DNA of 64,000 bases, taken from positions 162,504 to 226,503 of the forward strand of contig NZ_BMPB01000016.1 of assembly GCF_014647375.1 (NCBI RefSeq), in the 5' to 3' direction. The notes under the pieces are model-generated. The model made no database searches and was not told the DNA's origin. It saw only the letters and a program-made list of their open reading frames with translations. Of the stretch, positions 29,574-40,412 are shown one piece after another. The translations under genes were made by a program, and so were the position numbers. Positions within the stretch are counted from its first letter, which is position 1. Each line of letters starts with the position of its first letter. Source of the stretch: Parabacteroides faecis. Its GTDB lineage: Bacteria; Bacteroidota; Bacteroidia; Bacteroidales; Tannerellaceae.

Positions 29574-29585
29574 AACGTTTGTTGT

Positions 29586-30194
29586 TTAGGCATTGTCAGG
29601 TACATTTTTGAGAGTAGTGATCAGGTTATACCTGTTTTCCCTCAAGTCCTGCAATGTGTTCATAATGTTCTTAATCTTCGGATAAGGAGTCTGTTGATCG
29701 GCTTTAATGGCAATCACCAGGTCACGGTTTACTTCGCGGGCATGTTGAACCCACGCTTTAAACTGGTTGTTGGTACTGTCGGCCGGGATTCCGTAGTTGA
29801 CTATTAACCGGTCTTGTTCGGATCCCGGGAGATTCAGAAACTCCTGCATATTCTGGATAGGAACACCGAAGGAAGGAAGCAGACTGAATTCATATATTTC
29901 TTTGTCGGTAAAGTTTATACCATAATCTTTTCCCAGCATCTTCAATACATTTGCCTTATCTTCCTGTTTATCCAGGCTCATAAATACTTTCCCGTCCGGG
30001 TCTACCAGGATTGAAAGAATATTTGTTTCCGGTATTTTGATTTCGGAAACAGACCCCGGTGTCGTTACCATAACCGGTTCTTTCTGAATAAAGGTAGATG
30101 TCAGCATAAAGAAAGTAAGCAGCAATACCGTTACGTCACTCATTGCCGTCATGTCAATGAATGTACTTTTGCGTTTTACTATGATCTTAGGCAT
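29586..30194 (-). CDS. exbD: ExbD-type biopolymer transport protein (first copy)
   Basis: The protein has 202 residues. The N-terminus has MPKIIVKRKSTFIDMTAMSD followed by the membrane helix DVTVLLLTFFMLTSTF. A long periplasmic domain ends with VIAIKADQQTPYPKIKNIMN. It is divergent from the second ExbD. Two dissimilar ExbDs after one ExbB is the usual Bacteroidales arrangement and suggests an ExbB5-(ExbD1/ExbD2) assembly. It lies 5 bp after the exbB stop. Confidence 0.9.
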   Translation of the reverse strand: MPKIIVKRKSTFIDMTAMSDVTVLLLTFFMLTSTFIQKEPVMVTTPGSVSEIKIPETNILSILVDPDGKVFMSLDKQEDKANVLKMLGKDYGINFTDKEIYEFSLLPSFGVPIQNMQEFLNLPGSEQDRLIVNYGIPADSTNNQFKAWVQHAREVNRDLVIAIKADQQTPYPKIKNIMNTLQDLRENRYNLITTLKNVPDNA

Positions 30195-30199
30195 ATGCT

Positions 30200-31009
30200 T
30201 CAGTGTTTAGCGGCGAATGTCTGTACGATAGAGAAGCCTATCTCGTCAATAGCATAGGTAATATTATCTATTTTACTGGTGAAATAGTTGTATGAGATGA
30301 TGGCCATGGCACCGGTGGCGATACCTAAAGCCGTATTAACCAGCGCTTCAGAGATACCAGTAGACAAAGCAACGGAGTCGGGAGCACCTGCATTAGCCAA
30401 AGCGGCGAACGAACGGATCATACCTAATACGGTTCCCAGCAACCCAAACAAGGTACCTAACGTTGAGATCGTAGCGATGACAGGCAGGTTCTGTTCCATA
30501 GTCGGTAATTCCAGCGCCGTACTTTCTTCAATCTCTTTTTGAATGATGACCATCTTTTGTTCTTTTGTCTGGTCTGCTCTTTGTTCTACATCCGCATAGC
30601 GTGTCAGAGCTGCGTTAACGACATTGGCAACGGAGCCTTGCTGTTCTTTACAGGCTGCTTTTGCGGCATCCAGATTACCTTCTTCCAGGTCTTTCTTTAT
30701 GGTCTGCACGAACCCCATCAATCCTTTTTTCCCTTTGGAGCGGCTGATAGCGATGAAACGTTCTACACTTAATGTAATAACAGTCAATAGAAGAGTGATT
30801 ACAACAGGAACTATATAACCCCCTTTATAGATCGTACCTGCATAATTTCCGGGAAGCGGATGGTTGTCAGGATTATTATCCATGAAGTTAGATGGATTAC
30901 CCAGGACGAATTCAAAGAAACATACAGCCAGGATAAAGCAAACGATAATAACGATACCGGCTGATACGCCGTTGGATGTTTTTAATATAACAGATTTATT
31001 TGTTTTCAT
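30200..31009 (-). CDS. exbB: MotA/TolQ/ExbB-family proton channel subunit
   Basis: The protein has 269 residues with three or four membrane segments. The conserved block PVIATISTLGTLFGLLGTVL and the following GMIRSFAAL and SVALSTGISEALVNTALGIA mark the ExbB channel. It is first in the minus-strand operon exbB-exbD-exbD-tonB-orf-pstS-TPR. The 130 bp upstream to 31139 is AT-rich, with no consensus promoter that I could settle on. Confidence 0.93.
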   Translation of the reverse strand: MKTNKSVILKTSNGVSAGIVIIVCFILAVCFFEFVLGNPSNFMDNNPDNHPLPGNYAGTIYKGGYIVPVVITLLLTVITLSVERFIAISRSKGKKGLMGFVQTIKKDLEEGNLDAAKAACKEQQGSVANVVNAALTRYADVEQRADQTKEQKMVIIQKEIEESTALELPTMEQNLPVIATISTLGTLFGLLGTVLGMIRSFAALANAGAPDSVALSTGISEALVNTALGIATGAMAIISYNYFTSKIDNITYAIDEIGFSIVQTFAAKH

Positions 31010-31139
31010 AATTTTGATATTATATTGGAGATAATAAACAGAAAATAATAGTCTGAGTGCACAAATAAGGGAATGTGCATTCGGATCATACCTTACAAAA
31101 AAGGCATAACCATCGATTACAGTTGTTTAATCTATAATA

Positions 31140-31538
31140 TCAAATAACGAGTTTTCGTAAAACGTAGATCCAAAGATTTCCACATTTACGAAGCGAAGAG
31201 TAGTTTATGGTTTGAATAGTAGATAAAGTCTCTGATACTTTATATTGTATAGCTTGACCTTTCAGATGTAGGAGGAGAAGGTTTTTATTGTTGTTCGATA
31301 ATTTGAACAGTCGTTCGTAGTTATCGGAAGCCGGTTTGGTACGGGCTGTTATATCGTAAGACTCAAGAGGAATTTTCCCTAACTCAAACTTCTTAAGCTC
31401 TTTATTCAGAGAAGAGGTTCTTGCATTGTCATTTGTGTAACCTTGTTGGACTATCGTTCCACTATCTGCATTGAACACTACCTCCTGACCGATAAGGACC
31501 AGAATAAAGAGTGTCAATATGGATAGAATCTTTTTCAT
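31140..31538 (-). CDS. Small exported protein of unknown function
   Basis: The protein has 132 residues, starting MKKILSILTLFILVLIGQEV at 31538; an ATG five codons further upstream is less likely. The N-terminus is a signal peptide or anchor. The remainder is polar, rich in N, K and L, with no motif I know. It stands between the exbB promoter region and divergent enolase, as a single-gene unit. Confidence 0.55.
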   Translation of the reverse strand: MKKILSILTLFILVLIGQEVVFNADSGTIVQQGYTNDNARTSSLNKELKKFELGKIPLESYDITARTKPASDNYERLFKLSNNNKNLLLLHLKGQAIQYKVSETLSTIQTINYSSLRKCGNLWIYVLRKLVI

Positions 31539-31729
31539 AACCCAACAAAACAAGACTTTTTATGTTAAAACAGTTGGAAGTTGCAAATGGTTGAAACTTT
31601 TTAGGAAAAAATTGTCAACCATTACAAGGCGCAAATTTAGATAAAATATTGAATTGAAAAAGAAACTCTTCTATTTATTCATCGAAAAACTCTATAAGGG
31701 ACTGGCAACAATCAGCGTGTAAACTTTGT

Positions 31730-31737
31730 TATATTTG
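31730..31737 (+). promoter_or_regulatory. Candidate -7 box of the enolase gene
   Basis: TATATTTG matches TAnnTTTG and lies 40 bp upstream of the enolase start. No TTTG stands at -33. Confidence 0.4.
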
Positions 31738-31773
31738 TACTGAGTGAGAAATAATAGAGTACTAAATATTTAG

Positions 31774-33063
<1,290 letters not shown>

Positions 33064-33086
33064 GAAATAGATTTGATATATATTTG

Positions 33087-33125
33087 AAAGCCTCCCTGGT
33101 AGAATTATCAGAGAGGCTTTTTATG
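33087..33125 (+). terminator. Terminator of eno
   Basis: AAAGCCTC at 33087-33094 pairs with GAGGCTTT at 33113-33120, followed by TTTAT. Its A-rich left side lets it work for the converging protease gene as well. Confidence 0.85.
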
Positions 33126-33143
33126 TATATGCAGATTTATCCT

Positions 33144-35702
33144 TTAGTGCTTTATACCTTGTATGGTCTTTGTCCCTTCCTCTGTAGAAAGCCTGAAGAA
33201 ATAAACGCCAGTGGATAGGCTGCTGGTGTTCAGTATGTTGTTCGGACGTTGTATTTTCCGTACCAGTTTGCCATCAGAAGAATAAACTTCCAACACCTTT
33301 ACCTGCTGGTGATTTTGTATCTGAACTTTTTCGCTGAATACACGAGGGTGAATATCTATTTCCTCTTTAACCGGTGTCAGTTCGTTGCTGACGCTTGTTT
33401 CTATTCGGGCACTGACGGGAAGACTTTCCTCTTTCCCATAGAGGGCCGATACCTGAAACAGCGATACGTCGGAGATTCTGTTTTTGACCGTATATTGTGT
33501 TTGTGAGCCCGGCAGTGTCGCTAGTGGAGATTGATCCTGATACACCTTATATTCCGTCAATTCAGGAAAAGCTGTGATCAGGGAACTTTCGGGCAAATCA
33601 GAAACAACATTTGATCTTTTGACTGACAACCGACGTGTCTCCGAGGGTTCGGCTGGAGTAACCGGTATGCGTCGCATACCGGATGCCGTATAGTTTGAAG
33701 TTAATTCACCATCCTGAGATGAAATGTTAATGGCCAGGAGTGTATTGGCATTTAACTCCTCCTTTGCGAAAGTTTTCCATTCTTTTCCGTCTAACGAATA
33801 AATATTTCCTTTTCCATCTATTGCCGGTCCCTCATCAACGAAAGCCGGATAAACGTCATTGCCATATTCTTTCACATGGATGGCTACCAGTAGCTCCTGA
33901 TTAGAATCGATTACAAAGGGTGTTTTGAGTTTGACCGAATTGAATTTGTCAGGATCGGATTCGATGACATCTTCTTCATAGATACGATTTCCTTGCTTGA
34001 TATATATACCGTATGTTACATTCGATACCGGATAGATGCAGACGTGTGTAATCGTTTTCTTATGCACGGGGGACAAGTCGATCGTGTCCCATTTTTGTGC
34101 GAAATAGAAAGGTTCCCCTCGTAATCCGTATTGATTGTAACGGCTTGACGTACCCCATCCTGCTAACTGATCGTATAAGGGAGCCGACCATTTCAATAAA
34201 ATATCTCTGTTGTCTGTTTCCTGATATGTCAGATCGGCGGGGCCTTTATAGTTACTTCCTATCGTTTCCCCCGTTTGCGTCATTCCATACAGCGTGGTTA
34301 CTCCCGTTTGCAATGGGTCGAGCCAGAGATCCATCCTGCCTGTATTGTTTTCGCTGTATTTATTCCAGTGGAAGGATAATTTGCCATATAGGTTGATGCC
34401 TTCGGGGTCTTCGCAACTGGAGTCACCTCCGCTCAATGTCCCGATGATTAATCCGTTACTGTTGAACAGCGGTGAACCGGAAGAACCGCCTTCGGTTACT
34501 CCGTGTCCGTTGGGGGTTGCATCGTAGATGACATTCCAATGAGCGTTTTTCGCTCCTGTTTGCCCAGTGTCTCTATTCCGCCAGGTTGCTGATTCTGTGG
34601 GATATTTACCGTAAGTGGATATCTTCATATAGTCGCCTGCCGGATGGTGAATTCCGACTCCGGAGAGAGAAGGTTTGTTTATACGATCCCATCCATTGAA
34701 AAACACATCGTAATCGTCCGGTATATTCTGATTCAATAACAGGAGCAGGCCATCTGAACCGTATTCGACAGGGATAGCAACTTTTCGGGTACAACCGACC
34801 ATGGTTTTGATCGGAAGGATCGGTGATTCGTTATCGCAACCCGAGTGTTCTTCGTGAAAATAAAACAACCATTGATTCAGCTCTTCGTCGGTAGCCTCCT
34901 TTGTCCCAGACATATTCTGTGAGCAGTGGAAGGCACTTAATACATAAGGTTTTTTATCTTTCGCTGTGTTATTTATCAAAGAAGCAGAACAGATATAGGT
35001 GGCATCGTCTATCAATTGTATCATCTGAATGATTCCTTTCTTTTGGAGTTGCCAGCTGTCTCCCTCTTCGCAATTGATGTTAACCTGGCAAGGACCTGAC
35101 TGACCGGCACCGGGGGCTTCAATAGATAAGTGGTTGTATCCGTATCCTACCTTGTCGATTCGCAGAAGCACTTCTTTTCCAGAGGGGGCGGGTACATATT
35201 CCAGTACAGCTTCATCACCAGCGATAAGTTCGGTTGCAAAAGCTCCGTTCTGAGGATGTGTACGGTTGGTATAGGCTCCCAATACCTGGGTTTTGTTTGC
35301 ATTGTAAATATACAATTTACCTCCTTCCGGAATGTAGAAGTCGGAATAATAGAAGATCAGGGCAATTGCATCTTTCGCCTGCAGATGTAACTGCCATACT
35401 TGCTGACCATCAGGTAAGGTGATCCAGTCCCCGTCGTTCGCTATGTTGAAGTCGGTGTCGATTACTTTGGCAATACACAGCGGAGCACCTTGGCTAACAT
35501 GCCATGCATCGACAGCTTTTAGGTCTTCGACACTGAAATTTACCGGGATTTGTATGGCTTGCTCTGTACTTCGCAAGTTAGATTTGAACTGAAAACTAGG
35601 CGGCAGGCCTCCCTCGCTGATCTGTGCCTGTAAACTAACGACTGTAAAGAGACAAAAAAGGCATATGATCAGTTGTCGTAAAAGTCGGTTGCAAAGATTC
35701 AT
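33144..35702 (-). CDS. Trypsin-like serine endopeptidase with T9SS sorting tail
   Basis: The protein has 852 residues. The signal peptide ends VSLQAQ. The N-terminal third is a beta domain. The protease domain shows the triad regions: His in YVLSAFHCSQNMSG, Asp in VEYGSDGLLLLL and Ser in TEGGSSGSPLFNSNGLIIG. Cysteines such as QVNINCEEGD and SSCEDPEG are consistent with the lysyl-endopeptidase/trypsin-like group. A middle beta region follows. The last 70 residues, with KVLEVYSSDGKLVRKI and LSTGVYFFRLSTEEGTKTIQ, are a type A T9SS (Por) tail, so the enzyme should be exported by the type IX system and attached or released at the surface. Substrate preference is not evident. Confidence 0.85.
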   Translation of the reverse strand: MNLCNRLLRQLIICLFCLFTVVSLQAQISEGGLPPSFQFKSNLRSTEQAIQIPVNFSVEDLKAVDAWHVSQGAPLCIAKVIDTDFNIANDGDWITLPDGQQVWQLHLQAKDAIALIFYYSDFYIPEGGKLYIYNANKTQVLGAYTNRTHPQNGAFATELIAGDEAVLEYVPAPSGKEVLLRIDKVGYGYNHLSIEAPGAGQSGPCQVNINCEEGDSWQLQKKGIIQMIQLIDDATYICSASLINNTAKDKKPYVLSAFHCSQNMSGTKEATDEELNQWLFYFHEEHSGCDNESPILPIKTMVGCTRKVAIPVEYGSDGLLLLLNQNIPDDYDVFFNGWDRINKPSLSGVGIHHPAGDYMKISTYGKYPTESATWRNRDTGQTGAKNAHWNVIYDATPNGHGVTEGGSSGSPLFNSNGLIIGTLSGGDSSCEDPEGINLYGKLSFHWNKYSENNTGRMDLWLDPLQTGVTTLYGMTQTGETIGSNYKGPADLTYQETDNRDILLKWSAPLYDQLAGWGTSSRYNQYGLRGEPFYFAQKWDTIDLSPVHKKTITHVCIYPVSNVTYGIYIKQGNRIYEEDVIESDPDKFNSVKLKTPFVIDSNQELLVAIHVKEYGNDVYPAFVDEGPAIDGKGNIYSLDGKEWKTFAKEELNANTLLAINISSQDGELTSNYTASGMRRIPVTPAEPSETRRLSVKRSNVVSDLPESSLITAFPELTEYKVYQDQSPLATLPGSQTQYTVKNRISDVSLFQVSALYGKEESLPVSARIETSVSNELTPVKEEIDIHPRVFSEKVQIQNHQQVKVLEVYSSDGKLVRKIQRPNNILNTSSLSTGVYFFRLSTEEGTKTIQGIKH

Positions 35703-36142
35703 AGAATCGATATTTTTATATTAATATTAATGTGTATAATTCGGATCTCTTATCGACCGGAGTGTTCAAACTCAAGACGATACTGGTAATTCTTTACAAA
35801 GATAAAAGTTTCTGTAAAGGATATTATAGATCGTTCTCTTTTTCTTGTTGTTTTATTTGTTGTATACAGTTTGGTGCCGGGTATTGAGGATTAAGCAATT
35901 TTATCCTGTATATTAATCGTTAAGCATATGACTTTTAACCGTTTTTCTTATGACTTTGATATAAGTAAGGTCTCTGTTTTATTTTTGTAAGGCTTGGGTT
36001 ACATATGTGTAGTGTGTGCTTTACGAAAAAGAAAAGCATGCATTACCTGTAAAGATGTACGGACTTTTACATCTAATACCAGGAAGGTTGTCTTTTAGAT
36101 GGTGGGAATAACGATCTTAATCGTTTAGAACTGAAAAAACAT
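35703..36142. other. Non-coding gap with small palindromes
   Basis: This gap of about 440 bp between two minus-strand genes holds the presumed promoter of the protease gene, but no exact TAnnTTTG on the minus strand near 35703 was found. Visible structure: AGATGTA and TACATCT form a small hairpin around 36052-36073 with CCTG/CAGG outside it. AACGAT-CTTA-ATCGTT is a perfect palindrome at 36110-36125. TATGACTTT is repeated twice near 35930-35960. No ORF was recognised. Confidence 0.35.
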
Positions 36143-36175
36143 TCCCGGCATATCAATCTGATAGATATGCCGGGA
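36143..36175 (-). terminator. Terminator of the aminotransferase gene
   Basis: TCCCGGCATATC at 36143-36154 pairs perfectly with GATATGCCGGGA at 36164-36175. On the minus strand it follows the aminotransferase stop by about 30 bp and is succeeded by TGTTTTTT. Confidence 0.88.
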
Positions 36176-36206
36176 TTGAATTATAAATTGTAAATCAACT
36201 CTTTAC

Positions 36207-37235
36207 TTATAGTTTAGCGAACCATTCGCGGATCGCATCGATCAGAATCTGATTCTCTACTGTTGTCTGGGTGGACAGGCGGATATACGTTTCATCCAGT
36301 CCGCGGAAGTTGGATGCATCGCGGATCAGGATACCGTAATTGTCCCATAAATACTTTTTCAGTTCGGCAGCTGTCCCTTTTTTCAGGCGGACAAGGAAGA
36401 ATGTTGTGGCCGTCGGTATCACTTCCAGATTGTCGAATTTATTCAGCTGATAGATCAGTTCGGCTGTTTCACGTTGCCATTTGCGGATAGGCAGGGTGAA
36501 CTGGGCCGGATGGATCAGGATATATTTGCTGGCTTCGAGTGCGATGGCATTGACCGACCAGGGGATGATATATTTGTTTACTTCCGCTGCTATTTCAGGA
36601 GAAGCGACCAGATAGCCGATACGTAATCCTGGAATATTGTATGCTTTCGATATGGACTGGATCAGGATCAGGTTCGGGTTGTTCTTTACGTCGGAAGGTT
36701 TCAACATGTCTTCTGTCGTAAAGGCTACATAAGCCTGGTCGATGATAAACTTCGTATTGCGGTTAGCTGCAATCAATCTCAGAAGCTCAGAACGGTGAAG
36801 CAGTTTTCCGTCCGGATTGTTAGGATTACATATCCAGCAGAAATCCTGTCCTTCCAGAGAAAGTTCCGAAAGATCATCGGAGGTAGAGAAGAAATTGATT
36901 TCATGTTCATGCAGGCGGCAAGCATCTTCATATTCCGAGAATGAAGGTACGGCAATGGTGGATTTAGCCCCTTTCCATGCCTGGGCGATCAGATAGAAGG
37001 CAGTTATCGAGCCGTTTGTCACCACTACATTTTCTTCTTTTATTTCATACCGGCGGGCAAGCAGTCTTTTCAGTGATGCAGCATCCGGCTCCGGATAACG
37101 TGTCAGTTTACTGAACTGTTCATTAAGATGTTCCTTGAGTTTATCAAGGTTAGCACCGTGCCATACGTTAGAACTGAAGTTTATCTTCACTTCATTCTGC
37201 GAATTGTAAAAGTCATCACCGTGTCCGAATAGCAT
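36207..37235 (-). CDS. PLP-dependent class I/II aminotransferase (threonine-phosphate decarboxylase / histidinol-phosphate aminotransferase-like)
   Basis: The protein has 342 residues. The N-terminus MLFGHGDDFYNSQNEVKINF resembles CobD, the L-threonine-O-3-phosphate decarboxylase of cobamide synthesis. PLP-fold residues are visible: NGSITAFYLIAQAW, the ICNPNNPDGKLL loop, D in FIIDQAYVAF and the Schiff-base lysine in SISKAYNIPGLRIGYL, with a C-terminal arginine in YIRLST. No cobalamin genes are near, so the choice between CobD-like and HisC-like activity cannot be made. It appears monocistronic. Confidence 0.75.
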   Translation of the reverse strand: MLFGHGDDFYNSQNEVKINFSSNVWHGANLDKLKEHLNEQFSKLTRYPEPDAASLKRLLARRYEIKEENVVVTNGSITAFYLIAQAWKGAKSTIAVPSFSEYEDACRLHEHEINFFSTSDDLSELSLEGQDFCWICNPNNPDGKLLHRSELLRLIAANRNTKFIIDQAYVAFTTEDMLKPSDVKNNPNLILIQSISKAYNIPGLRIGYLVASPEIAAEVNKYIIPWSVNAIALEASKYILIHPAQFTLPIRKWQRETAELIYQLNKFDNLEVIPTATTFFLVRLKKGTAAELKKYLWDNYGILIRDASNFRGLDETYIRLSTQTTVENQILIDAIREWFAKL

Positions 37236-37287
37236 ACTTTATTTGTTTTAGTAATTAATGTTGTTATAATAAGGTGGTGCAAAAATA

Positions 37288-40287
37288 CTAATCTTTTTGG
37301 CTTTTCCTATCAATCGCCTTATAGATTGCATCCTGTATGCGTGTACGGATATCTAAGGCGCTGAGTTTGTTGTTGGCCCGTGACGGATTAACCCTGTTGC
37401 AGAGGAATATATAAAGTAACTGATTATCCGGGTCCACCCAGAAACAAGTTCCGGTAAAACCTGTATGGCCGTACGTCGAAGGCGGTGTCAGGTTACTGCA
37501 GGGAGAACCTTTGTGCGTTCCGACGGCAGGCTTGTCGAAACCCAGTCCGCGGCGGCTTGTCGGGCTTTTGCTTTGAGTGAAAAGGCGGCAGGTTTCTGCT
37601 GACAAGTATGGTTCGTTGCCGTATGTGCCCTGGTTCAGGAAAAGCTGTAAAACTTTCGCCAGGTCGTTGGCATTCGAAAACAGTCCGGCGTTACCGGATA
37701 CACCTCCCTGGAAGGCGGCAGCCTCGTCATGTACATAACCGCGTAATAACTGGCGGCGTACGAACTGGTCATTCTCGGTTGGGACGATTTGCAGGCTGTC
37801 CATTCTTTGGAGTGGATTATAGGTCGTGTGCCAGGCTCCCAACCGGCTGTAGAAATCGTTATGAAGCAACTGGTCCATCGGCTGTTTCATCTGATTTTCC
37901 ACCATCATTTTCAGCATGATGAAGTTGACACAGCTATATACGTACTTTCCGCGTGTACCGAGCCGTGAGTCTTTTATATCCTGCATGATACTATCTTTGA
38001 AAGAGTCGTGCAGGTAGAAGTTGCGGGCGACTTCGGTGGTAAATCCCGGCTTTTGGGTGGAAGACACCAGTTCCGGCAAGTATTTGAAGTCGTTGCGGAC
38101 ATAGGTCTTGGCATCGAAGCGTACCGGATGTGTAGCATTCTTTTCGCGGCTGTAAAGACTGCCTTTATAGCTGTCTTTATCAATTGCATCCAGGTAAAAG
38201 TTGATTGTGGAGATAACCCCCGACTGATGATAAAGCAGTTCCTTTATATTTAGGTCTTTTTTATTGGAGTCCTTCAATTCAGGAACATAATCCGATATTT
38301 TGTTATTGAGGGTGAACTTCTTTTCATCGTAGGCTTTCATTACCGCTAATAATGTACCTGCTGCCTTGGAGGCAGAGGCGAGGTCGTAGACGGAATTTTC
38401 TTCTACTTGCTGTTTCTGGTCGTAATCAAAATAGCCGAATGATTTATCGTAAATGATCATTCCGTCTTTAGCTACCAGTACCTGACAGCCGGGATAGGCT
38501 TTTTGTTCGAGTCCGTCTTCAGCAATCGCATCGATAACGTCCAGACGTACGGCATTGGCTCCGACTTCTTCCGGTTCATGGTAGCCGAGCCGTGTCTTTT
38601 CAGTAAAGATACCCGAACCGGCATGGAATAGTCCGGGAATCGTGACAGGCAGCTTGCCTTTGGCCGGGACTCCTCCGAAAATGACTTGTGCAGCATATTC
38701 CTGTGCAAGAGGGGTACCTTCGTATCCCATGACAACCGCTTTGGCCTTCATGATGGAACTCTTATATTCTTTACAGGAATAAGGCAGGGTAAAGAAAGTG
38801 AAGACTACTTCTTTTTTGGTGGTTAACTGACGGAGTAACAGACTTTCGGGGATACGGACAGTATGTATGCCGCAGATGATTACATCGTATTTTTCCAGTT
38901 GTTTATAGATGTTCTGAACTTGTGCGGCAGTTGAATTGCGGCTGATGCTAAAACAAGCAACACTGTCATAGCGTCCCAGCATTTCCTGAAACTCATTTCC
39001 GACGGATGCACCGATAGACAAAGCTGCAATCTTTTTTTTATCCAATTGTTTGAGCGGAACTATATTCTCTTCGTTCTTCAACAAAGTGATTGCTTCCGCG
39101 TTGAGCTTGGCTGCCAGCCAGGCGGCATGCGGTGAGTTCAGTCGTTTGCTTAACCCTTTCGTGTCGACCGGACGATAGTTGTTCAGTCCGGTAATATATT
39201 TGTATTGAAGGATCTTTATGCATTTAGCCTCAATGTCCTCTATGCTGAGGATACCTTCGTCGATCGCTTCTTTGACAGCGGTAAAGTCATTGATCGGAGC
39301 TGCCGGTGCCAGCAAAATATCATTTCCTGCCAACAACGCCTTCACCGACGGATTATCCGATTTGCGGGTGGTTGCACCTTTCATAGCGAGTGCGTCAGTG
39401 AAACACAGACCTCTGAAGCCCAGCTCCTCTTTCAGCAGTCCGGTGACGATAGGGCGGGAGAGGGAAGAAGGCAGGTTACGGGTTTTATCCAATGCCGGGA
39501 TATAGAGATGTCCGGTCATGATCCCCGCATAACCATCATAGATATATCGTTTGAAAGGATATAGTTCGACACTGTCCAGACGTGCCCGGTCGTGGTGGAC
39601 GGCCGGTAACGTGTTATGTGAATCTTCCGCTGTATCGCCATGTCCGGGAAAATGTTTGGCAACGGAGATGATGCCTGCACCTTCCAGTCCGCGGGCATAG
39701 GCAATTCCCTTGTCGGCCACAGCCCGCGGATTCTCACCGAAAGAGCGCAGGCCGATGACCGGATTGTCTGTATTGCTGTTCACATCTATGTCTGGGGCAA
39801 AGTTTATTTGTATCCCCATCTCTTTGCACTGGCGGGCTACTTCCCGGCCATATTCAGTGATCAGTTTATCATCTTCGATAGCTCCCAGCATCATGTTCTT
39901 CGGGAAACGGGTCGTTCCGCTGAGTCGCATGGACAGCCCCCATTCCCCGTCCAGCGAAACGAACATCGGGACACGAGATGCTTTCTGCAGCCGGTTGGTC
40001 ACTTCCGCCTGGGTGACCGGATTCCCTTTATGGAAAAGGATCCCGCCGACCTTTATCTCATTCACATACCGCATCAGCCGTTGCATATTGCGGTTCTCCG
40101 ATTTCGGTTCGGCTATGACCATAAAGAGTTGCCCTATCCGTTCGTCGTAAGTCATTGTATCGAACACGGAATCAACCCAGTGATTCATTTTTGCCTGATC
40201 GACGTTACGGTACATATTGGGTATAGTCTGTGCTTTGGCAGTCAGTAAACACACAGAGCAAAACAGTATTGTAAGTATCTTCCTCAT
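37288..40287 (-). CDS. GH3 beta-N-acetylhexosaminidase fused to a beta-lactamase-type serine hydrolase
   Basis: The protein has 999 residues from the ATG at 40287 (MRKILTILFCSVCLLTAKAQ, a signal peptide). An upstream TTG extension would hide the signal and is rejected. Residues about 30-600 are a family 3 glycoside hydrolase of the NagZ type. KHFPGHGDTAEDSHNTLP holds the acid/base His-Asp pair and GLCFTDALAMKGA the nucleophile Asp, and a GH3 C-terminal domain follows. Residues about 610-990 are a class C/PBP-like serine hydrolase with SASK in YDLASASKAAGTL, a Y-x-N-like YSCVNF and a KTG-like HTG in YGHTGFTGTCF. The pairing implies periplasmic peptidoglycan turnover. The fusion is known from other Bacteroidetes. 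Confidence 0.88.
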   Translation of the reverse strand: MRKILTILFCSVCLLTAKAQTIPNMYRNVDQAKMNHWVDSVFDTMTYDERIGQLFMVIAEPKSENRNMQRLMRYVNEIKVGGILFHKGNPVTQAEVTNRLQKASRVPMFVSLDGEWGLSMRLSGTTRFPKNMMLGAIEDDKLITEYGREVARQCKEMGIQINFAPDIDVNSNTDNPVIGLRSFGENPRAVADKGIAYARGLEGAGIISVAKHFPGHGDTAEDSHNTLPAVHHDRARLDSVELYPFKRYIYDGYAGIMTGHLYIPALDKTRNLPSSLSRPIVTGLLKEELGFRGLCFTDALAMKGATTRKSDNPSVKALLAGNDILLAPAAPINDFTAVKEAIDEGILSIEDIEAKCIKILQYKYITGLNNYRPVDTKGLSKRLNSPHAAWLAAKLNAEAITLLKNEENIVPLKQLDKKKIAALSIGASVGNEFQEMLGRYDSVACFSISRNSTAAQVQNIYKQLEKYDVIICGIHTVRIPESLLLRQLTTKKEVVFTFFTLPYSCKEYKSSIMKAKAVVMGYEGTPLAQEYAAQVIFGGVPAKGKLPVTIPGLFHAGSGIFTEKTRLGYHEPEEVGANAVRLDVIDAIAEDGLEQKAYPGCQVLVAKDGMIIYDKSFGYFDYDQKQQVEENSVYDLASASKAAGTLLAVMKAYDEKKFTLNNKISDYVPELKDSNKKDLNIKELLYHQSGVISTINFYLDAIDKDSYKGSLYSREKNATHPVRFDAKTYVRNDFKYLPELVSSTQKPGFTTEVARNFYLHDSFKDSIMQDIKDSRLGTRGKYVYSCVNFIMLKMMVENQMKQPMDQLLHNDFYSRLGAWHTTYNPLQRMDSLQIVPTENDQFVRRQLLRGYVHDEAAAFQGGVSGNAGLFSNANDLAKVLQLFLNQGTYGNEPYLSAETCRLFTQSKSPTSRRGLGFDKPAVGTHKGSPCSNLTPPSTYGHTGFTGTCFWVDPDNQLLYIFLCNRVNPSRANNKLSALDIRTRIQDAIYKAIDRKSQKD

Positions 40288-40369
40288 CTTCACGTAATCA
40301 TTATTATTCTCCAAAAATAAACAAATCTGCCGAGGTTTTATACGTGTGATGCAAATATTCTTCAATCTA

Positions 40370-40401
40370 TTTGCGTATCAAATAAATCTTTCGTTACTTT
40401 G
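40370..40401 (+). promoter_or_regulatory. Promoter of rplS
   Basis: TTTG at 40370-40373 and TTACTTTG at 40394-40401 stand 20 bp apart, which matches the phylum's consensus with one base different in the -7 box. Transcription would begin near 40408, just before the leader hairpins. Confidence 0.65.
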
Positions 40402-40412
40402 CATCCGCTTTG

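Noticed and set aside
26508-30818. Several 60-140 codon plus-strand frames opposite the TonB operon
   Set aside because: All are antisense to well-identified ExbB/ExbD/TonB/PstS/TPR genes and have no supporting signals.
39640-40248. Plus-strand open frames of up to 202 codons within the GH3 fusion gene
   Set aside because: They lie opposite an intact, clearly recognised enzyme gene; composition is atypical and no motif is seen.
40288-40365. TTG-initiated N-terminal extension of the GH3 fusion protein
   Set aside because: It would put 26 polar residues ahead of a good signal peptide and overlap the rplS promoter region.
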